DNA from: Haloarcula sp. H-GB4
GTDB taxonomy: Archaea > Halobacteriota > Halobacteria > Halobacteriales > Haloarculaceae
Length of the DNA stretch: 64,000 bases
Assembly: GCF_030848575.1 (NCBI RefSeq)
Contig: NZ_JAVDDX010000001.1
Span: 1,178,001-1,242,000, forward strand
Reading direction: 5' to 3'
Shown here: one piece after another, positions 52,963 through 61,666 of the stretch
Layout: each line of letters begins with the position of its first letter
Numbering within the stretch: position 1 is the first letter of the stretch
Position numbers and translations under genes: made by a program
The notes under the pieces: model-generated
The model's input: only the letters and a program-made list of their open reading frames with translations
What the model was told of the DNA's origin: nothing
Databases searched by the model: none

Positions 52963-53040
52963 GGGATATAGTGCGGTGTGATAAATATATTATATAAAAC
53001 ATAATGATTTATTATTGTGGGGGTGAAGGTATGGATACCG

Positions 53041-53520
53041 ATGTCCAGCTCTACCGCTCCGGGCGGTCGTCGGGCGACCCTGTTCGTCCGATCTGACCTC
53101 CCCGCGCCATCACGGAAACGTTGCACCGCTATCGAACGTGAGCTACAGGAGCTGGTGTGCCGTGGCGTACTCGATGACATCGAAACGGTCGAATGGGAGA
53201 AACGCGTCCCGCTGCAGGGCCCCGGTAACGGGACCGAGCGGGACCTGTATAACGAGTTCGCGGACTGGGCCCGCGAGTCTGGCGTCTGCCTCGCGCCGTT
53301 TTTCGACACCCGGCTCTGTTACAGTTCGACGACGGGCGAGAAACGCCGGGAACTCGTCATGCCAGCCGTCTGTCTCGCGGTCTACGAGGACGGCAATCTC
53401 GTACAGGTAGCCCCCTATGCCGACGCGGGCCGAACGGAGTCCGTTGAAGAGTGCATTACAGAACTGGCCGAAACAGGGACCCTCCCGGAGACGTATTCGA
53501 CACCCGTCTCGACCGTATAG
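53041..53520 (+). CDS. HTH-domain haloarchaeal protein
   Basis: 159 residues. ATLFVRSDLPAPSRKRCTAI begins a region seen in many haloarchaeal HTH-type proteins, followed by IETVEWEKRVPLQGPGNGTE. The C-terminal half has a beta-rich part (LVMPAVCLAVYEDGNLVQVA). The ATG at 53041 was chosen; the frame is open from a GTG at 53017. An A+T-rich stretch (52981-53015) with several TATA-like sequences precedes it. Confidence 0.7.
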   Translation: MSSSTAPGGRRATLFVRSDLPAPSRKRCTAIERELQELVCRGVLDDIETVEWEKRVPLQGPGNGTERDLYNEFADWARESGVCLAPFFDTRLCYSSTTGEKRRELVMPAVCLAVYEDGNLVQVAPYADAGRTESVEECITELAETGTLPETYSTPVSTV

Positions 53521-53711
53521 ATCGGCGTGCCCTGTTCGGCTTCTATGCCGTCTCCGGCGGTGTCGGCTACGGTCTGCTCAGCGGCGCGACCCTCCTCATC
53601 TTCTCGAGTGAGACACTGCTCTCTGCCCTCGTCAGCAACACTATCGAAGCGCAGGGGACGGTATCGCCGGCAAAAGAGAGTCGTATTATCCGACAGTATG
53701 TGGAGAGCTGG
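53521..53711 (+). other. Hydrophobic reading frame without a good start
   Basis: The frame that includes DRIDRRALFGFYAVSGGVGY and GLLSGATLLIFSSETLLSAL encodes a plausible membrane helix pair and then a charged stretch. No ATG or GTG lies close before it; the only start in frame is a GTG at 53451 inside the preceding gene. Downstream it becomes antisense to the DUF35 gene. It may be a decayed or mis-started small membrane gene. Otherwise this 191-nt stretch shows nothing. Confidence 0.25.
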
Positions 53712-54092
53712 TCAGACCGGATCCCAGCGGTAGCCGTCCCAGTCCTGGCTCTCGGGGACTTTGATACCCGCGTCGGGGTCACGGAGTTCCTCGGTGTAGA
53801 CGGGTGCAACCGTGTCACCGGTTTCGACCTCGTCCGTAGTCACCTGCCCGAGCGCGCGGACGAACTCGTCGCTCGTACCAGAAACATCAGTTACGTCGAA
53901 CTCCACGATAGCCAGCGTGTTGGGCTCGCGAACGCCCGGCGGCGTCGCTGTCGAATGGGTCCAGGTGACGACTTCGCCGGTCCGGTCCGAGAGGTCCAAG
54001 CTCTCTTCCTGTGGCTCGCCACACTCAGGACACAGCGGATGCGTGGGGTACGAGACGTGACCGTTCGAACACATACCTGCTTCCAGCGTCAT
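53712..54092 (-). CDS. bktB beta: Beta-ketothiolase beta subunit, zinc-ribbon OB-fold (DUF35)
   Basis: 126 residues: a rubredoxin-like zinc ribbon (CSNGHVSYPTHPLCPECGEP), then an OB-fold (GEVVTWTHSTATPPGVREPN, TLAIVEFDVTDVSG). Proteins of this type form a complex with thiolases in archaea. It overlaps the thiolase gene by four bases. In Haloferax mediterranei the two-subunit beta-ketothiolases PhaA and BktB have this organisation. Which of them this one matches cannot be told by eye, so the symbol is tentative. Confidence 0.8.
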   Translation of the reverse strand: MTLEAGMCSNGHVSYPTHPLCPECGEPQEESLDLSDRTGEVVTWTHSTATPPGVREPNTLAIVEFDVTDVSGTSDEFVRALGQVTTDEVETGDTVAPVYTEELRDPDAGIKVPESQDWDGYRWDPV

Positions 54093-55240
54093 TCTGCGGC
54101 CTCCATGATGGTGGTGATAACACAGTTCCCGAACCCGCCGACGTTACACGCCAGTGCGGTGTCGGCCTCGACCTGTCGCGGCCCGGCCTCACCGACGAGT
54201 TGTTCGTAGATTTCGACGCCCTGCGCGACACCGCTTGCCCCCAGCGGATGGCCCTTCGATTTGAGCCCGCCGGAGGTGTTGATTGGCAACTCGCCGTCCT
54301 TGGCCGTCGCGCCGTCCATCGCCATCTCCCAGGCCGTTCCCTGGTCGGCGACGCCGATGCCCTCCAACTGGAGGAACTCCAGAATGGTGAACATATCGTG
54401 CAGTTCGGCCACGTCGAGGTCGTCGGGGCTGAGACCGGCCATCTCGTAGGCCTGTTTGCTCGACTCGACGACCCCGCCCATGATTGTCGGGTCGTCGCGC
54501 TCGTGGACAACGTGGGTATCAGTCGCCCCACCGATACCGGAGACGAGTGCGTACTCGTCGGTGATCTCTTTGGCCCGTTCCTCCGTCGTGAACATGAGCG
54601 CGGCGCTGCCGTCCGTAATCGGACAGAAGTCATACAGCCGCAGCGGGTCCGCAATGATGGGCGACTCAAGCGCTTTTTCCATCGTGATTTCCTTCTGGAA
54701 CTGCGCCTTGGGGTTATCCACGCCGTTTCTGTGGTTCTTGACTGCGACCCGGGCGAGTGACTCCCGAGGGGCGTCAAAGCGCTCCAGATAATGCCGGGCG
54801 GTCATCCCGGCAAAGGACGGGAGCGTCACGCCGTGTTTGTACTCGTCGGGGTGGGTGATGGAGGCGATGATGTCTGTCGCCTGGCCCGTCGTCTTGTGAG
54901 TCATCTTCTCCCCGCCAACCAGCAGCGTCATGTCGCTGGCCCCGCTGGCGACTGACTGCCAGGCTTCGTAGGTCCCGGCCCCGCCCGAGGACGAGGTCTG
55001 ATCGACCCGTTCGCTGTAGGCCGGAAGCACCCCCAGATCGTGGGCTAACAGGTTCATGATTCCCGTCTGCCCCTCGAACTCACCGCTGGCCATGTTCGAG
55101 ACGTACAGATGCTCTACGTCGTCAGGCGTGACGCCGGCGTCCGTGAGACACTCCTCGCCCGCCTGCGAGAGCAACTCACGGATCCAGGCGTCGCGTTGCC
55201 CGAATTTCGTCATTGACGCGCCGATTACTGCGACTCCCAT
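54089..55240 (-). CDS. bktB alpha: Beta-ketothiolase alpha subunit (thiolase fold)
   Basis: 383 residues. It starts MGVAVIGASMTKFGQRDAWI. The nucleophile loop reads VDQTSSSGGAGTYEAW, with Ser83 where classical thiolases have Cys. The other catalytic regions are intact: GGLKSKGHPLGASG (His) and ACNVGGFGNC. Characterised haloarchaeal two-subunit beta-ketothiolases have a Ser-containing active site, so this is probably an active enzyme making 3-ketoacyl-CoA for polyester synthesis. ATG 55240 fits the family; the frame extends upstream. Confidence 0.85.
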   Translation of the reverse strand: MGVAVIGASMTKFGQRDAWIRELLSQAGEECLTDAGVTPDDVEHLYVSNMASGEFEGQTGIMNLLAHDLGVLPAYSERVDQTSSSGGAGTYEAWQSVASGASDMTLLVGGEKMTHKTTGQATDIIASITHPDEYKHGVTLPSFAGMTARHYLERFDAPRESLARVAVKNHRNGVDNPKAQFQKEITMEKALESPIIADPLRLYDFCPITDGSAALMFTTEERAKEITDEYALVSGIGGATDTHVVHERDDPTIMGGVVESSKQAYEMAGLSPDDLDVAELHDMFTILEFLQLEGIGVADQGTAWEMAMDGATAKDGELPINTSGGLKSKGHPLGASGVAQGVEIYEQLVGEAGPRQVEADTALACNVGGFGNCVITTIMEAAE

Positions 55241-55304
55241 ACCTGTGCCGTCACAGGGGTCTCGTGTATGTATTACGGTCTGACCTATAGAACGAGTGGA
55301 ATGT

Positions 55305-56132
55305 TCACGCAGTCGTCGTGACAACCGACAACCCCTCGGCGGGTTGGTCACCGGCTAGTGAGACGAGCAACCGCCAGCCGTCCGCAGTTCGCTCCGCTTG
55401 GGCCATCTGTGGCGTGATACTCGTCCGACGCAGTAGCTCGACAGCAATCGGCAATACCGGACAGCGAAGGTCCGACAGCGTCGGACGATAGTTCTGTAAT
55501 GTGATATATTTGGAACAACGGCCGGGACCGGTGGCCGCGGGTTCGATTGCTGCCTCGTCGACTACCCCCGCTGTTTCGAGGTCGACGACAGCGTCCCGGA
55601 CCGGCTCGGGTCCGCTTGGCTTTCGCGGCAATTGCCCGGCGGCTTCTCGGAGGGTATCCGCCTGTAGTTCCGGGTCGAGGTGTTCTGCGAGCGCCGTGGC
55701 CATGCTTTCGAGCATCGCCAGACAGAGTCGCTCGCGGTTCTCGGTCTCCTCGGCCGCTTCGAGATAGCTGTCGATAACTGCCTGTTCGACGGAGCGATGA
55801 CGGCCCGACAACACCTCGAACAGCGACCCGGCGACCGTGTGACAGTACTCCGGGAGCGACGACGGAGCAGTCCTGACGGCGTCGGTCCCCCACGGCGCTT
55901 CACAAACGATGAGGCCGTGAACGGTGACACGTGGGTCGTAGCGACGGAGGGCGCTTCGGTAGGCAGTCGCGACACTGGCCGCTTCGGCGGCTGTTTCGCG
56001 GTCCGGAAACTGCATCCCCGACACTGGGAACGGCGGCGTGCCCGTCCTGGCGCTGACGACACGATACGGACCGACAGCCACGCTGAGGTCCGAGAGCCTG
56101 TCACGGATGTCCGCGAGCGTTCGTCCGACCAT
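55305..56132 (-). CDS. Conserved haloarchaeal protein, unknown
   Basis: 275 residues starting MVGRTLADIRDRLSDLSVAV, with GPYRVVSARTGTPPFPVSGM, then a helical middle (SYLEAAEETENRERLCLAML) and a C-terminal beta-rich part (GWRLLVSLAGDQPAEGLSVV). No signal, membrane helix or known domain. It lies between the iron-binding protein gene and the thiolase on the same strand, so it may be cotranscribed with either. Function unknown. Confidence 0.7.
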   Translation of the reverse strand: MVGRTLADIRDRLSDLSVAVGPYRVVSARTGTPPFPVSGMQFPDRETAAEAASVATAYRSALRRYDPRVTVHGLIVCEAPWGTDAVRTAPSSLPEYCHTVAGSLFEVLSGRHRSVEQAVIDSYLEAAEETENRERLCLAMLESMATALAEHLDPELQADTLREAAGQLPRKPSGPEPVRDAVVDLETAGVVDEAAIEPAATGPGRCSKYITLQNYRPTLSDLRCPVLPIAVELLRRTSITPQMAQAERTADGWRLLVSLAGDQPAEGLSVVTTTA

Positions 56133-56138
56133 GGTTCC

Positions 56139-57305
56139 CTACAGATCCCCAGCGACGATATCGGCGACGCGCTGGCGGTCGAACAGCTCCCGGTCCACGT
56201 CGTACACCTGCGACGCGGCCCGTTCCGTGAGGACCAGATTCGTTATCGGTCCCTGGTACAGTGGCCCACCGCGGTACACGTTCCCATTCTGTACTGCCGT
56301 CAGTTCACTCCCGGTCTGGTCCGATTCGAGGAAACTGACGACCGTGTCTTCGAACTCCGAGCGCGTCTTATTCTCCTGCCCTCGCAGGAGGAGGTACTCA
56401 GGATCGATGTCCAGCAGGGTCTCGAAGTCGACCTTACTGCGGTCGGCGTGGAAGTCCCTGACAGCAGTTGTGGCGAACGCATCGCGCACGCGCAGGTCCC
56501 GCCACTGTTTGAAACTGGTCCCGTCCTCAATGAGATACGGGGAGAAACTCGTCGGCTCGTCACTCCCGGCCCACATGATAGCCACTTTCGGCCGGTCGGA
56601 CTTCGAGTCCGGAATGATGTCGTCCAGACTCGTCTGGAACTCCTCGTGAAGAGACTGGAACGCATCGAACCGGTCGGTTCGCTGGAACGCCTGTGAGAGC
56701 TTTTCGAAGGCTTCGTATAGCGTGTAGTAGGTGTAGTCGTGCCACTTGTAGCCCGTCGAGAAGATACTGTTCCCGAAGAAGGGGGCGATCTGGGACTCGA
56801 TTTCGTCGATATCCGACTGCTCCCAAGACCCGCGGCTCTGGAGGAAGTTCGGGTCCATGACGTGGATGTCGGCATCGATTTCGTAGAACTGTTCCTTCCC
56901 GACGCCGCTGTCACCCCACAGCTTCTGAATCGAGTTCCCGTCGACGCTGATGCCCGGTATCTCGTCGTAGTACTGAGTGTGATATCGCGACGGCAGCCAG
57001 ACTCCCTCCGGTGCATCGAGGCCGAGCGCAATCCCCATGTCTGCCCAGCTGCCGTTGTTTGCGACCCAGACCTTCGGGGCTGACTCGAAGGTGACCTCGC
57101 CGACTGGCTCCATCGAGACTGCGTAGCTTGAAGCCGCCGATTCAGTGCTCTCTGTTTGAGTCGACTCCGCAGCCGTCGTCCCGGACGCCGTCGACTCATC
57201 AGTTCCGTCGCTACTACCGCTTCCGGCCTCGGACTGACCCGAACAGCCGGCGACGGTACCCGCCAATCCGGCACCGGCCGCAACAATATACTCTCGTCGG
57301 TTCAT
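56139..57305 (-). CDS. Iron/siderophore ABC transporter substrate-binding lipoprotein
   Basis: 388 residues. Twin-arginine lipoprotein signal (NRREYIVAAGAGLAGTVAGC), a Ser/Thr/Glu linker to about residue 60, then a class III binding-protein fold (APKVWVANNGSWADMGIALG, FETLLDIDPEYLLLRGQENK) typical of siderophore or cobalamin binders. No permease or ATPase lies next to it. Two iron boxes flank its TATA region, so iron-repressed expression is expected. The ligand is probably a ferric siderophore. Confidence 0.83.
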   Translation of the reverse strand: MNRREYIVAAGAGLAGTVAGCSGQSEAGSGSSDGTDESTASGTTAAESTQTESTESAASSYAVSMEPVGEVTFESAPKVWVANNGSWADMGIALGLDAPEGVWLPSRYHTQYYDEIPGISVDGNSIQKLWGDSGVGKEQFYEIDADIHVMDPNFLQSRGSWEQSDIDEIESQIAPFFGNSIFSTGYKWHDYTYYTLYEAFEKLSQAFQRTDRFDAFQSLHEEFQTSLDDIIPDSKSDRPKVAIMWAGSDEPTSFSPYLIEDGTSFKQWRDLRVRDAFATTAVRDFHADRSKVDFETLLDIDPEYLLLRGQENKTRSEFEDTVVSFLESDQTGSELTAVQNGNVYRGGPLYQGPITNLVLTERAASQVYDVDRELFDRQRVADIVAGDL

Positions 57306-57311
57306 GTCTTT

Positions 57312-57360
57312 TTAGGCTTGCCTAATTCATTTAAATCTTCCCATATTTAGGCAGGCCGAA
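57312..57360. promoter_or_regulatory. Two iron-box operators (TTAGGnnnnCCTAA)
   Basis: TTAGGCTTGCCTAA at 57312-57325 is exact and fully symmetric in its six-base arms. TTAGGCAGGCCGAA at 57347-57360 has one mismatch. The TATA-like ATTTAAAT (57329-57336) of the minus-strand substrate-binding gene lies between them, so binding would block TBP/TFB and polymerase. Confidence 0.75.
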
Positions 57361-57448
57361 ACTACCCTGAATCGCCAAACAGCGCCACAGCCCCCGACAG
57401 TGAGAATCCACACAAAGTATATCCGTGCGTGCTAACCACACACGAAAT

Positions 57449-57634
57449 ATGCAGGAAGCCTGGCTCCAGTTACAATGTCCGGCGTGTTCAGTCGCCTGGG
57501 AAGAGCAAGTGTCCGACCTCCCGACCCCGGAGACACAGTTTGCGTGTGACGACTGTGGGGCCGAGCGATCGCTGTCGGAGTTCATGCGGACCACCCGCGA
57601 CCTCGAAGTACTGCAGGAGTTTACTGAATCTTAG
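57449..57634 (+). CDS. Small zinc-ribbon protein (DUF7836-like)
   Basis: 61 residues: [20 protein letters not shown], then [20 protein letters not shown], with the CxxC...CxxC pattern of a zinc ribbon, followed by an amphipathic helix. Conserved in haloarchaea. The ATG at 57449 is preferred over the one at 57425. The 3' end overlaps pccX tail-to-tail by four bases. Confidence 0.7.
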   Translation: MQEAWLQLQCPACSVAWEEQVSDLPTPETQFACDDCGAERSLSEFMRTTRDLEVLQEFTES

Positions 57635-57942
57635 TACCACGCTCGCGCCGCCGCCTTCCACTCCTCGCCTCGTTTGACGTTGGTGGGAGGACGGCGCTTG
57701 CCCACGCTCGCCAGCCGTCCAGCGAGCGTCCACTCGTCGACGTATTCGACAGTCGAACGCTGTGATGGCGCTTTAGCGGCCCGCTGGCGGTCAGTCAGGT
57801 GTGCGCTGATCGCAGCGGTGATAGCCGCTGCTTCTGCTTGTGATGCGTCCGCCGGTATCGACAGCGACAGGTCATCCGGGTCTGCGCTGTCAGTAGGCAG
57901 CGCCGTCTCCATGTCCGATTGTGGTGTATCGCGAGTCGCCAT
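57631..57942 (-). CDS. pccX: Small third subunit of propionyl-CoA carboxylase (PccX-like)
   Basis: 103 residues directly after pccB (1-nt gap). The helical, Ala-rich N-terminal half includes [20 protein letters not shown], and the C-terminal half [20 protein letters not shown] resembles epsilon subunits of actinobacterial acyl-CoA carboxylases. In Haloferax mediterranei a gene of this type, pccX, is needed for propionyl-CoA carboxylase. The biotin-carrying PccA subunit is not in the window. Confidence 0.8.
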   Translation of the reverse strand: MATRDTPQSDMETALPTDSADPDDLSLSIPADASQAEAAAITAAISAHLTDRQRAAKAPSQRSTVEYVDEWTLAGRLASVGKRRPPTNVKRGEEWKAAARAWY

Positions 57943-57943
57943 G

Positions 57944-59524
57944 TTACAGTGGGATGTTGCCGTGGTCTTTCGGTGGCGTATCCTCGCGCTTGCGCTGCAG
58001 GAGATCGAGGTCCTGAATGAGGCGCTTGCGCGTCTCTTTCGGTTCAATAACGTCGTCAAGGTAGCCCCGTTTCGCAGGCCCGTATGGATTGGCGAACTCG
58101 TCGCGGAACTCGTCCATCAGCTCCTGACGCTTGGCATCCGGGTCGTCAGCCTCCGCGATTTCGTTCCGGTAGAGAATGTTGACGGCTCCCCGCGGGCCGA
58201 GCACTGCCATCTCCGAACCGGGCCAGGCATAGTTCACGTCGCTGCCCAGGAACTTCGAGGACATGACGATGTACGCACCGCCGTAGGCCTTCCGGACGAC
58301 GACCGATAACAGCGGGACCGTCGCCTCGGCGTAGGCGTAGATGAGCTTCGCGCCCCGCCGGATGATACCGTTGTGCTCCTGGTCCGTACCGGGCATAAAT
58401 CCGGGCACGTCGACGAGCGTGAGGATGGGGATATTGAACGAGTCACAGAAGCGAACGAACCGAGCCGCTTTCTCCGCCGCGTCAATGTCCAGCGTTCCCG
58501 CGCTCACGCGTGGTTGGTTAGCGACGACGCCGACCGACTGGCCGTCCATCCGCGAGAATCCCACGACGACGTTGCGCGCCCAGTTCCCGTGGACCTCGAA
58601 GAAGGAACCTTCGTCGACGATAGCGTCGATGACCTTCGTCATGTCGTAGGGCTTGCGCGGTGCTGATGGGACGATGTCGGTCACACCGGGAATTTCTCGG
58701 TCGGGGTCGTCCCACGGCTTGACCCGCGGCGGGTCCTCCATGTTGTTCGCCGGGAGGTACGACAGGAGCCGGCGGATGTTTTCGAGCGCTTCCTCCTCCG
58801 ACGGGTATGAAAAGTGGGCAACACCGGATTTGGTGGAGTGTGAGCCCGCACCGCCGAGTTCCTCCTTCGACACCTGCTCGCCGGTCACCGTCTCGATGAC
58901 GTCCGGCCCGGTGATGAACATGTGGCTGGTGTCCTGCACCATGAACGTGAAATCGGTCAGCGCCGGGCTGTAGGTGGCCCCGCCCGCGCATGGGCCCATG
59001 ATCGCGGATATCTGGGGGATGAGCCCGCTGGCCTTGGTGTTGCGCTCGAATATCTTGGCGAAGCCGACCAGCGAGTCGACGCCTTCCTGAATGCGTGCGC
59101 CGCCGGAGTCGTTGAGTCCGATGACCGGGACGCCGTTCTCGATAGCCCGGTCCATCACCTTACAGATCTTGTCAGCGACGACCTCGCCGACCGAGCCCCC
59201 GAGTACGGTGAAGTCGTGGGCGAACAGGAACACCTTCCGGCCGTCGACCTCACCGTAGCCGGTGACAACTGCGTCGCCGGCGAAGCGCTTCTCCTCCATG
59301 CCGAAGTTCGTTGACCGGTGCTCGACGAACGGATCGACCTCGTTGAACGTCCCGTCGTCGACGAGGAAATCGATACGTTCGCGGGCAGTCATCTTCCCCT
59401 TCTCGTGCTGGGATTCGATACGAGCCTCACCGCCGCCGAGTTCTGCCTCGGCCCGTTTCTGTCGCAGTTCCTCGACCGCGTCGTCGGGGGTGGTCTCGTC
59501 GTCTGGTTCTTCCTGTTGACTCAT
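57944..59524 (-). CDS. pccB: Propionyl-CoA/acyl-CoA carboxylase, carboxyltransferase subunit
   Basis: 526 residues. Carboxyltransferase that moves CO2 from biotin to propionyl-CoA or acetyl-CoA. Seen: [100 protein letters not shown] and [16 protein letters not shown]. These are of the PccB/MmdA type. It is followed by pccX and preceded by a phaB-type reductase one base away, so the three are cotranscribed. Confidence 0.93.
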   Translation of the reverse strand: MSQQEEPDDETTPDDAVEELRQKRAEAELGGGEARIESQHEKGKMTARERIDFLVDDGTFNEVDPFVEHRSTNFGMEEKRFAGDAVVTGYGEVDGRKVFLFAHDFTVLGGSVGEVVADKICKVMDRAIENGVPVIGLNDSGGARIQEGVDSLVGFAKIFERNTKASGLIPQISAIMGPCAGGATYSPALTDFTFMVQDTSHMFITGPDVIETVTGEQVSKEELGGAGSHSTKSGVAHFSYPSEEEALENIRRLLSYLPANNMEDPPRVKPWDDPDREIPGVTDIVPSAPRKPYDMTKVIDAIVDEGSFFEVHGNWARNVVVGFSRMDGQSVGVVANQPRVSAGTLDIDAAEKAARFVRFCDSFNIPILTLVDVPGFMPGTDQEHNGIIRRGAKLIYAYAEATVPLLSVVVRKAYGGAYIVMSSKFLGSDVNYAWPGSEMAVLGPRGAVNILYRNEIAEADDPDAKRQELMDEFRDEFANPYGPAKRGYLDDVIEPKETRKRLIQDLDLLQRKREDTPPKDHGNIPL

Positions 59525-59525
59525 C

Positions 59526-60269
59526 CTACCACTCCATCCCGCCGTTAACACCAAGTACCTGTCCTGTCATGTAGCTCGAATCCTCGCTGGCGACGAATCT
59601 CACGATGCCGGCGATATCTTCGACGCGTGCAAACCGGTCGAGCGGAATCTCCCGCAAAATCTTCTCCTGAACGCGTTCGGGCACCTCCTCTAGCATATCG
59701 GTCTTGACAAAGCCCGGCGCGACGCAGTTCGCTGTCGAACCCGTGTGTGCCAGTTCGAGCGCGAGCGTCCGTGTAAAGCCGAACAACCCGGATTTCGTCG
59801 TCGCATAGTTGGCCTGCCCGATGTTGCCCTGCTGGCCGACGACGCTGGAGATGTTTATCAGTCGGCCGTGATCGGCATCACGAATATCATCATAGAAAGC
59901 CTTCGTCCCGTTGAACACGCCGCCGAGGTTGACATCGATCACCGTCTCCCAGTCGTCACGGGTCATGTTCTCGAACTTTTTGTCGATGGTGATACCAGCG
60001 TTGTTGACGAGCACGTCTGCGGAACCGAACTCGTCGGCCACCTTCTCACGCATCGCCCGGACTTCATCGAGTTTCGCCACGTCGGCCTGCGCCGCGATAG
60101 CGGTGCCGCCGCTGTCGCGGATATCCTCGACGACGGCACGGGCTTCCGCCTTCGAGGAACGGTAGTTGACGACGACGTTGGCCCCGTGAGCACCGAGGTC
60201 TTTGGCGATTCCGCGACCGATCCCGCGTGAGGACCCAGTGACGACACAGGTTTGATTATCCAGGTTCAT
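59526..60269 (-). CDS. phaB: 3-ketoacyl-CoA/ACP reductase (PhaB/FabG type)
   Basis: 247-residue short-chain dehydrogenase that reduces 3-ketoacyl thioesters with NADPH. It shows TCVVTGSSRGIGRGIAKDLG, VLVNNAGITIDKKFENMTRD, INISSVVGQQGNIGQANYAT followed by TKSG (catalytic Ser-Tyr-Lys) and SSYMTGQVLGVNGGMEW. Halophile PhaB for polyhydroxyalkanoate synthesis and FabG look alike; the neighbourhood (thiolase pair, propionyl-CoA carboxylase) makes PhaB more likely. Confidence 0.88.
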   Translation of the reverse strand: MNLDNQTCVVTGSSRGIGRGIAKDLGAHGANVVVNYRSSKAEARAVVEDIRDSGGTAIAAQADVAKLDEVRAMREKVADEFGSADVLVNNAGITIDKKFENMTRDDWETVIDVNLGGVFNGTKAFYDDIRDADHGRLINISSVVGQQGNIGQANYATTKSGLFGFTRTLALELAHTGSTANCVAPGFVKTDMLEEVPERVQEKILREIPLDRFARVEDIAGIVRFVASEDSSYMTGQVLGVNGGMEW

Positions 60270-60487
60270 TTGTGGTTGACAGGAGCCCTGTTGCTTCGTA
60301 CGCTCATCACCTAATCTGGCAAAGCACAGCCAAATAATAGTTCTCCTAATACAACATTAAACGCCAGATTTGGAATATAATGATATGCCGGTTACAGAAT
60401 AAATGACAGTTAGAAAACAGACTCACGAGGGAAGCAAAGTGAGAACGCCAAATCTTTTAGGATAGCCTAAAGAGGTAGGGTCAGTAC
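60270..60487. other. Divergent intergenic region between phaB and the GT75 gene
   Basis: 218 nt, A+T-rich. It holds the promoters of the phaB-pccB-pccX operon and of the GT75 gene. The latter's TATA-like CTTTTAGG overlaps an iron box. Nothing else is recognised. Confidence 0.5.
60457..60470. promoter_or_regulatory. Iron-box operator (TTAGGnnnnCCTAA)
   Basis: TTAGGATAGCCTAA, an exact copy, overlapping the TATA position (about 31 nt) before the ATG of the GT75 gene at 60488. Confidence 0.75.
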
Positions 60488-61651
60488 ATGACACCCGACA
60501 TCTGCGTGATGGTGCCGACGATTCGAAACCACGAATGTATGCGGTCGTACTTCCAGAACGCCCGAGACCACGGGTTTGATCTGGACCGACTGTTCGTCGT
60601 GCTCATCACGGAGGACTTCTGTGACACTGACGCGATGGAACAGATGCTCGACGAGGAGGGCGTCGACGGGGCCGTCTACGACGGGACCGGACGCGAGGCG
60701 TGGTTCGAGACCCACGGCGCGAGTGAGTACTCACACCTCATTCCTGAAGCGAGTCACGCCCAGACATCGTTTGGCCTCCTCTACATGTGGGCCAACGACT
60801 ACGAGTACGGTGTGTTCATCGACGACGACACGCTGCCACACGAGGACGCGGACTTCTTTGGCACCCACATGTCGAATCTGGCCTTTGAGGGCGAGATTGA
60901 GACAGTCAGCTCCGACGAACAGTGGGTCAACGTCCTCTACCAGAACGAGGACGAGCACGGCCTCTACCCGCGTGGCTACCCCTACGCCGCGATGGACGAG
61001 ACGGTGTCGACCGAGCAGACCCGCGTCGACGACGTGGTCGCCTCGCAGGGCCTCTGGACGAACGTGCCGGACCTCGATGCGGTTCGCATTCTGATGGACG
61101 GCGACCTGCAGGGACAGGCCCAGACTCGTACCACCGGGGCGGACTTCGGCGATGACTTTGTCGCTGCAGAGGAGCAGTACCTCACCGTCTGCTCGATGAA
61201 CCTTGCGTTCCGCCGTGAAGTCATCCCGGCGTTCTACCAGCTCCCGATGGACGACAACGAATGGGATGTCGGCCGTTTCGACGACATCTGGTCGGGCGTG
61301 TTCCTCAAGCGGGCCTGTGACGTGCTGGGCAAACAGATCTACAACGGCGACCCGCTGTGTGAGCACAACAAAGCGCCCCGTTCGACGTTCTCAGACCTGA
61401 CCAACGAGGTCCACGGGCTCGAACTCAACGAGCACGTCTGGGAGATCGTCGACGAAGCCGGTGCGGACGCCGACTCCTACGCCGAGGTGTTCGACGCGAT
61501 CGCCACGGCGATGGCCGACGGCGATTTCAGCGACTGGGAAAACGGTGCCTTCCTTAACTACTGCGGCGAGTTCATGCTCGACTGGCTGGAATGTCTCGAC
61601 GAACTGGACGCCGCCGCGACGGAACAGGTCCCCGCAACCGCCGACGACTAG
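60488..61651 (+). CDS. GT75 family protein (reversibly glycosylated polypeptide/UDP-arabinopyranose mutase-like)
   Basis: 387 residues, soluble. It starts MTPDICVMVPTIRNHECMRS and carries the metal/nucleotide motif YGVFIDDDTLP, with a later FRREVIPAFYQLPMDDNEWD followed by VGRFDDIWSGVFLKRACDVL, a pattern of the reversibly glycosylated polypeptide family, often annotated as alpha-1,4-glucan-protein synthase. Plant members interconvert UDP-arabinose forms. Here it stands first before the iron ABC transporter genes behind an iron box, an unusual context. Its substrate is unknown. Confidence 0.82.
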   Translation: MTPDICVMVPTIRNHECMRSYFQNARDHGFDLDRLFVVLITEDFCDTDAMEQMLDEEGVDGAVYDGTGREAWFETHGASEYSHLIPEASHAQTSFGLLYMWANDYEYGVFIDDDTLPHEDADFFGTHMSNLAFEGEIETVSSDEQWVNVLYQNEDEHGLYPRGYPYAAMDETVSTEQTRVDDVVASQGLWTNVPDLDAVRILMDGDLQGQAQTRTTGADFGDDFVAAEEQYLTVCSMNLAFRREVIPAFYQLPMDDNEWDVGRFDDIWSGVFLKRACDVLGKQIYNGDPLCEHNKAPRSTFSDLTNEVHGLELNEHVWEIVDEAGADADSYAEVFDAIATAMADGDFSDWENGAFLNYCGEFMLDWLECLDELDAAATEQVPATADD

Positions 61652-61666
61652 AAAGGCCTAAGTTGT

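Noticed and set aside
53712..54209. Plus-strand frame running on through the DUF35 and thiolase genes
   Set aside because: It is antisense to two well-supported overlapping genes and loses protein-like composition (Arg-rich).
57674..58309. 211-codon plus-strand frame
   Set aside because: It is a shadow of pccX and pccB on the other strand.
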